A stretch of 54,941 nucleotides of DNA from an uncultured Prevotellaceae bacterium (lineage in GTDB: Bacteria; Bacteroidota; Bacteroidia; Bacteroidales; Muribaculaceae). This document shows, piece after piece, positions 50,831 to 54,941 of this stretch. Position 1 is the first letter of the stretch, and each line of letters begins with the position of its first letter. Where the stretch lies: the NCBI GenBank assembly GCA_946186575.1, contig CAMHNO010000016.1, forward strand, positions 1 to 54,941, written 5' to 3'. A program made the position numbers and the translations under genes. Below the pieces are notes generated by a model, which saw only the letters and a list, made by a program, of their open reading frames with translations, had not been told where the DNA came from and ran no database searches.

Positions 50831-50876
50831 AAGCGAACCCAAGAGGTCATAAACTTCTTGGGTTCGCTTCAGTTTT
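50831..50876 (+). terminator. Intrinsic terminator behind the DUF3857 gene
   Basis: AAGCGAACCCAAGA (50831-50844) and TCTTGGGTTCGCTT (50856-50869) form a perfect 14-bp stem; CAGTTTT follows. Confidence 0.82.
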
Positions 50877-50936
50877 AACTGGTCTATTAGTTCTCAGCCC
50901 CCCCTCTTGCGCATGGCCTACGGGTGGCGATGGCGG

Positions 50937-52325
50937 TTAGTTGTGCCTACTGCATATTAAGCGTGCCATGCGGTCATTAAGAGCAATCACTTCACGGTCG
51001 GTTGAAGTTGCCAGCTTGTTCATTATAGAGTAGCCTATGTAATAAGACACATTGGCCCGCTTATACACCCCCTCTTCTTCAAAGACATCGAGTAAATTTT
51101 TGAATCTTGCCATCAAGCACGGATTATAGTCGTACTGTTTATATCCCAACGACTTCATCTCATTAGGCCTTTTAGTGCAATCTTTCACTCTCATGATCTC
51201 AAATGGCCTCTCCACGTCATTTTTCTTTTTAGGCTTGCCGTAACAAGGCACAAACAAGTCGGTCGAAAGCTCAAACTCCAATCCCATTCCATCTCTCATT
51301 GAATTATTACAAATTTTTCTGGCATCCGACATGGTTTTGAGCGCACGGTCTTTTCTAATGATATCGGGAGTTCCCCAGAAATAGCCTGTCTGCACATCGC
51401 ATCGGTCAAACCCCATAGCCCTCCATCGGTCCTTGCCCCATGCGCTGTTAAAAGGAATCCAAATGAATTTAGTTCCTTTTGAATGAACATAGCGGCCCAC
51501 ATCGGCTATTATGTCGTTCTGCTTTCTGATTCCTGACTCATAGATGTAATCATATTTCTTGCCTGTCATGTTGGTCCATGACCCAGTTGATTTGTCTTTA
51601 TGCCAACTTGTTACCGAAGTGGTTTCCTCAATCCAGTATAAGCCCTCGAGTGTTATATTCTTATAGTGCTGGGCATTAAACCTACTTATCAATTCATCGA
51701 CAAACCACTTGACGGCCTCGAGCCGATGCTCTCGATTTCTGAAATCTAATTTTACATTTCGCCCATTCTTTTTAATGCTGCCCCACTCGGTGAAGTCGGT
51801 GCATGGTGAGGGCACGCTCAAGACCACCCTGTGCTTGAATCCTGGCCTGCCAAGTTTCCGTTTCCAATCCTCGATGCACTCATCCAGGGCTTTAAGTCCT
51901 TCGAAATCTCCTTTATTGTAAGCTGTCGAGAAAAATCGGTTCAGCAACCATTCCCAGTGTTTCTTATTGGTAGCGCCATTGTCGCCGGGCTGGTTGTCGC
52001 CAAATCTGTAACCTTCGTCATCTTTGAACTCCAAATAAAGAAAAGATGGGAAATACCACTCGTGGTGTCCGTCGGCAAACTTGTGCACCACAATCCTCTC
52101 CAATTGAGATTTGCCCCACTTTTTCCTGTCTTTATTGCCATAATAGACGAGGAACATGTCGTCTAAGTTGGAATTGTCGCTCTGGTCGGTGTCCTCAGCA
52201 TAGGTCACTGCATCTGAGCCGTATATTTCATCACTATAAGAATCTTGTGTCGTTTCGGTTAAAGATGAGCTGGTCTTGCAATTGACACACATTAGTATCA
52301 ATGAAAATAAAAGTACCTTTTTCAT
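50937..52325 (-). CDS. DUF4855 protein, probably exported
   Basis: A 462-residue protein with an N-terminal signal segment (MKKVLLFSLILMCVNC). C16 could be lipidated, but the preceding VN makes the lipobox atypical. A low-complexity Ser/Thr/Asp stretch follows to about 55. The rest matches DUF4855 (LVYYGNKDRKKWGKSQLERI, the HRVVLSVPSPCTDFTEWGSI segment, LEGLYWIEETTSV, GTKFIWIPFNSAWGKDRWRA), a family with a probable glycosidase-like barrel and no established activity. It starts 20 bp after the metallophosphoesterase gene, so it is likely third in that operon. Confidence 0.75.
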   Translation of the reverse strand: MKKVLLFSLILMCVNCKTSSSLTETTQDSYSDEIYGSDAVTYAEDTDQSDNSNLDDMFLVYYGNKDRKKWGKSQLERIVVHKFADGHHEWYFPSFLYLEFKDDEGYRFGDNQPGDNGATNKKHWEWLLNRFFSTAYNKGDFEGLKALDECIEDWKRKLGRPGFKHRVVLSVPSPCTDFTEWGSIKKNGRNVKLDFRNREHRLEAVKWFVDELISRFNAQHYKNITLEGLYWIEETTSVTSWHKDKSTGSWTNMTGKKYDYIYESGIRKQNDIIADVGRYVHSKGTKFIWIPFNSAWGKDRWRAMGFDRCDVQTGYFWGTPDIIRKDRALKTMSDARKICNNSMRDGMGLEFELSTDLFVPCYGKPKKKNDVERPFEIMRVKDCTKRPNEMKSLGYKQYDYNPCLMARFKNLLDVFEEEGVYKRANVSYYIGYSIMNKLATSTDREVIALNDRMARLICSRHN

Positions 52326-52345
52326 AATGTTTCAATTGTAATTTG

Positions 52346-54187
52346 TTATTGATTGCTAATTCGCCAAATGGTACCACCTATTAGAGAGCAGTAAACGTCG
52401 CCTGTGAAGGGGTCAACATCAAAGCCGTTGACCTCGCTGCTGCCCATACTGCAGGTGAACACCAGTTTGCCTGTAGCTGCCTCTATCACTGCTAGTGTGC
52501 CGTGGCGCGAGCCGGCATAGACCATTCCGTCTTTCTCGAGCACGATGCATGGCGCATGCTCGTAGCCAAAGCCACAATCGGTCTCCCACAGCATGTTGAA
52601 GTCGTCGTTCTGTGTGTCCATCGCCACCACTGTGCCGTCCATGGTCTTGGCATAGGCGCGGCGGCCGTCCTCACTCAGTCCCAGGCTCTCGCGCACCTTC
52701 ACGGCGTTGTCGTGATGACGCCACAGCTGCTTGCCTGTGGTGCGCTCAAGGGCGGTGGAATTGCGGTCGGGAGCCACTATCACCACTCGCTCTTGGGTCA
52801 CTGCAGGCACCACATTGCCTGGACTGTAGAGGTTGACGGTTTTTCCGTTGTTCCACACCCAGTTGAGCTTGCCGCTCTTGCGGTCGAGCGAGCGCAGGTT
52901 GGTGTCCCAAGCGCCAAAAATAATGTCATTTTCACCCACAAATGGCTCTGCCTGGCAGTAGTTGTTGATGCTGTCATATTGCCACAGCAGTTTCTTCTTG
53001 TTCACATCCCATGCCTGGAAGGTCTTGTAGCCACCCTGATAGAGCACGCCATTGGCAATCACGCCGTCGGCAACATATGGGCCTTGTGCCTGATATTCCT
53101 GCAGCACTTTGCCGCTCTTCTTGTCGAGCCAAACGAGTCGCTTGTCGCCAGTGGGAAGTATCACCACCTTTTGCGCAACTGCAGGACGCGAGAAGAGCAT
53201 GCTGGTGGTCTTGTATTCCCACTTGAGAGCAGCAGTCTTCTTGTCAATCACCCGCAGGTAGCCCAGCGAGTTGCCAAAGTAGATGTTGTCCTTATCAATC
53301 GTCAGGCGGGTGAAGATTGACGCATTGTCGGCATAAACCTTCTCAACCTTGAAGCCTTCGGGCACTTTGAAAAGCTCGGCCTTGCTGTCGCTGTCATAAT
53401 AGTTGAGGTTTGTCTTGTAGGCATAACGCAGGTCGCGCTCCTTTCCCAGGGTCTTGTTGTAGACGTGAATCCACTCGCCGCCCAGGTCCACATCCATCAG
53501 GGTGTAGCCATAGTCGCCACCACCCATGTCGAGGCAGCGCACCATCAGGCCCATGATGCCGTTGGTCTCATACTGTCGCCAGCGGTGCCAGTGGCCGTTT
53601 TGATGGGTGATTACAGGATATTTCTTCAAGATATTCACATAGTCCTGATAGTTGTCGAGGTCGTCGAGCAGCGGGTAGTGATTGATGCTCAGCACCTTCA
53701 TGCCGGGCTTCACCATCTTGCTGAGCGTCTCGTCGAGCCATGAGAGGTCTTCCTGCTTGATGTGGCCGTCGCCCATCTTCATGAAAGGACCGCAGTTCAT
53801 GCCTATCACCACCAGGTCGCCCACGGTGAAGACAAAGCGGTCGTTTCCCCACAGGTCGTTGAACGTCTTACATGCGCTCTGGCTCCAGTTATTCTCGTGA
53901 TTTCCTGGTATTACATAGAGTGGCTTGGTGATGCCGTCGAGAATGGCCTTCACGTTGCGCAGCTGCTCGTCGCTACCCTCGTTGGTAAGGTCACCGCTCA
54001 CAATCACTGCATCAACGTCGCTCGCATTAATTTCAACTACCGCCTCCTTGAGCTTGCCCTCATTGGCATTACCTGGTGTGACGTGAATATCGCTAAGTAT
54101 TGCAAACTTTTGCGCCATGCTGGTGCTCGCCACCATCAACAAGGCTCCAACTAACAGAATTTTAAAGAATGAAATGTGTTTTATCAT
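52346..54187 (-). CDS. Exported calcineurin-like metallophosphoesterase fused to a PQQ-type beta-propeller
   Basis: A 613-residue exported protein. Signal peptide MIKHISFFKILLVGALLMVASTSMAQ. The phosphoesterase domain (about 27-250) has all metal-binding motifs: ILSDIHV (D33, H35), SGDLTN (D66), PGNHEN (N96, H97), INHYP and GHWHRW. From about 280 to 613 there are repeated PQQ/WD-like blades of the form DKKTAALKWEYKT, DKKSGKVLQEYQAQ, DRKSGKLNWVWN, ERTTGKQLWRHH and EAATGKLVFTCS. The fusion suggests a secreted phosphodiesterase or phosphatase with a binding propeller; the substrate is unknown. It starts 15 bp after the YraN gene. Confidence 0.88.
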   Translation of the reverse strand: MIKHISFFKILLVGALLMVASTSMAQKFAILSDIHVTPGNANEGKLKEAVVEINASDVDAVIVSGDLTNEGSDEQLRNVKAILDGITKPLYVIPGNHENNWSQSACKTFNDLWGNDRFVFTVGDLVVIGMNCGPFMKMGDGHIKQEDLSWLDETLSKMVKPGMKVLSINHYPLLDDLDNYQDYVNILKKYPVITHQNGHWHRWRQYETNGIMGLMVRCLDMGGGDYGYTLMDVDLGGEWIHVYNKTLGKERDLRYAYKTNLNYYDSDSKAELFKVPEGFKVEKVYADNASIFTRLTIDKDNIYFGNSLGYLRVIDKKTAALKWEYKTTSMLFSRPAVAQKVVILPTGDKRLVWLDKKSGKVLQEYQAQGPYVADGVIANGVLYQGGYKTFQAWDVNKKKLLWQYDSINNYCQAEPFVGENDIIFGAWDTNLRSLDRKSGKLNWVWNNGKTVNLYSPGNVVPAVTQERVVIVAPDRNSTALERTTGKQLWRHHDNAVKVRESLGLSEDGRRAYAKTMDGTVVAMDTQNDDFNMLWETDCGFGYEHAPCIVLEKDGMVYAGSRHGTLAVIEAATGKLVFTCSMGSSEVNGFDVDPFTGDVYCSLIGGTIWRISNQ

Positions 54188-54202
54188 AATAACAAAGTTT
54201 TA

Positions 54203-54580
54203 TCAATAAGTTTTTAGTTTTGGCACAAACATGTCGGGGTAATATTCCAGCTTAAATCCCTTCTCGGGAGTGCCAATGACGATTATTACATCATACTGTA
54301 TTTCACAATGCAAATTGAAGTAGTGGATGTAGCCGTTGGCCGATGCCACCATGTGCCGCTTCTTGGCACTGTTTATAGCCTTCATAGGGTCGAAATGGTC
54401 ATCGCTGCTGCGAGTCTTCACCTCCACGATGTGCAGCACCCTACTCGAATCCTGGGCTATGATGTCGATCTCGAGCTTGAACATGCGCCAGTTGGTCTCC
54501 CTGATGATGAATCCCTGCTTAACAAGAAATTCCACCGCGAGCTGCTCCCCCATCTTACCAAGTTCATTGTGCCGTGCCAT
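54203..54580 (-). CDS. yraN: YraN family (UPF0102) nuclease-like protein
   Basis: A 125-residue soluble protein of the UPF0102 family with a restriction-endonuclease-like fold. GKMGEQLAVEFLVKQGFIIRETNWR is the standard start. ELDIIAQDS and IVEVKTRSSDDH supply the Asp and Glu-x-Lys residues of a PD-(D/E)xK site, and FDPMKAINSAKKRHMVASAN is the conserved helix. Its biological role is unsettled, though links to recombination and DNA processing have been proposed for the family. It is first in the minus-strand unit with the metallophosphoesterase and DUF4855 genes. Confidence 0.9.
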   Translation of the reverse strand: MARHNELGKMGEQLAVEFLVKQGFIIRETNWRMFKLEIDIIAQDSSRVLHIVEVKTRSSDDHFDPMKAINSAKKRHMVASANGYIHYFNLHCEIQYDVIIVIGTPEKGFKLEYYPDMFVPKLKTY

Positions 54581-54608
54581 TTTTTAACTCCTGTCAATTT
54601 TTTCAACG

Positions 54609-54639
54609 CAAAAATAGTAATTTTCAACTAAGAAACAAA
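54609..54639 (-). promoter_or_regulatory. Promoter of the yraN unit
   Basis: On the minus strand TTTG (54636-54639), 19 bp, TATTTTTG (54609-54616): an exact match. Confidence 0.68.
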
Positions 54640-54707
54640 GTGAATCACCTTTTCTTGGCAAAATCTTCATTATAAATTAAATTAATCAGCACTTTATTGA
54701 AAAAAAA

Positions 54708-54739
54708 TTTATTTTTTAGAAATTAAATCACTAACTTTG
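54708..54739 (+). promoter_or_regulatory. Promoter of the EF-G-like gene
   Basis: TAACTTTG (54732-54739) is an exact -7 element. The -33 position holds TTTA (54708-54711) with a 20-bp gap. Start predicted near 54745-54747. Confidence 0.6.
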
Positions 54740-54741
54740 TG

Positions 54742-54794
54742 GGCTCAAAAGGCTTTACCATGTTTTTGGACAGCATTGGCGAGCCTTTTGAGTC
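54742..54794 (+). promoter_or_regulatory. 5'-terminal hairpin in the EF-G-like leader
   Basis: GGCTCAAAAGGCT (54742-54754) pairs with AGCCTTTTGAGTC (54782-54794): 13 bp with one G-U pair and a 27-nt loop. The left arm begins at or just before the predicted transcription start. About 58 nt separate the hairpin from the ATG. No T-tract follows, so it is not a terminator. Confidence 0.55.
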
Positions 54795-54852
54795 GTATAT
54801 TATTGGAATAAAGAGAAGAAAATCAAATCATTTAATTTCACTAATAATTTTC

Positions 54853-54941
54853 ATGAAAGTTTATAAAAGTAACGAGATTCGCAACATCTCATTATTAGGA
54901 AACAAAGGCTCGGGTAAAACTACCCTTGCCGAGTCTATCAT
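54853..54941 (+). CDS. Elongation factor G paralogue (FusA2-type), N-terminus only
   Basis: Twenty-nine residues are visible before the window ends: MKVYKSNEIRNISLLGNKGS followed by GKTTLAESI. GNKGSGKTT is a GTPase P-loop (GxxxxGKT). The motif differs from the AHIDAGKTT of canonical EF-G and fits the second EF-G of Bacteroidetes, whose N-terminus is of the form MKVYxTNEIKNIALLG. The paralogue in Bacteroides thetaiotaomicron is a colonisation-linked EF-G produced under carbon limitation. The assignment rests on this short stretch only. Confidence 0.6.
   Translation, partial: MKVYKSNEIRNISLLGNKGSGKTTLAESI

Overview
The window is chromosomal DNA from a member of the Bacteroidales (Bacteroidota), most like a gut Muribaculaceae or Prevotellaceae. 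The evidence is internal. Almost every transcription unit starts with the Bacteroidota primary-sigma promoter pattern (TTTG or TTG, 19-21 bp, then TAnnTTTG). Exported proteins carry Bacteroidota-type lipoboxes or signal peptides. A UpxY-type antiterminator, DUF3667, DUF2461, GH84 and gingipain-type adhesin modules are present, and several secreted proteins end in the short GIYIHNGKKVVIK-type tail common in this order. No tRNA, rRNA, CRISPR array, phage or intact insertion sequence was recognised.

Layout. 1-757: 5' part of a BspA-like leucine-rich-repeat surface protein (minus). 1022-2008: lipoate-protein ligase. 2296-8265: first RND tripartite pump (adaptor, permease, outer-membrane factor) behind a structured leader. 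8656-14498: complete glycine cleavage system gcvT-gcvH-gcvPA-gcvPB-lpd; GcvH and the ligase at 1022 form a plausible functional pair. 14624-15253: Sel1-repeat protein. 15358-20215 (minus): GH84 O-GlcNAcase-like enzyme followed by an M16 zinc peptidase. 20370-21719: Tat-exported aldo/keto reductase with two ferredoxin-type clusters. 21842-26834: a 1254-residue secreted protein of unknown function lying between two unrelated, internally deleted IS derivatives (IS1634-like and IS4/DUF4372-like).

26938-29823 (minus): UpxY-like antiterminator, gmd and fcl, which make GDP-L-fucose from GDP-mannose. 29943-32527: nadE, a DUF3667 membrane protein and a DUF2461 protein. 32793-39523: tetR, tolC-like, hlyD-like, RND permease and a small PII-like protein with a histidine-bearing loop, apparently one operon. 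39775-46062: three secreted modular paralogues with gingipain/HagA-type adhesin modules, SusE/F-like modules and almost identical 3' ends, each with its own promoter and terminator. 46387-50755: hpt, adk, hemW and a DUF3857 protein. 50937-54580 (minus): yraN, a metallophosphoesterase/beta-propeller protein and a DUF4855 protein. 54853-54941: start of an EF-G paralogue behind a leader that opens with a hairpin.

The best candidates for something undescribed are: the multi-stem leader RNA of the first RND operon; the PII-like protein built into the second RND operon; the adhesin trio with conserved 3' ends and 3' UTR; the 5'-terminal hairpin of the EF-G-like mRNA; and short repeat families that begin at or just behind stop codons. 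All positions and motifs were read by eye. Family assignments rest on remembered family motifs; no database search was run.
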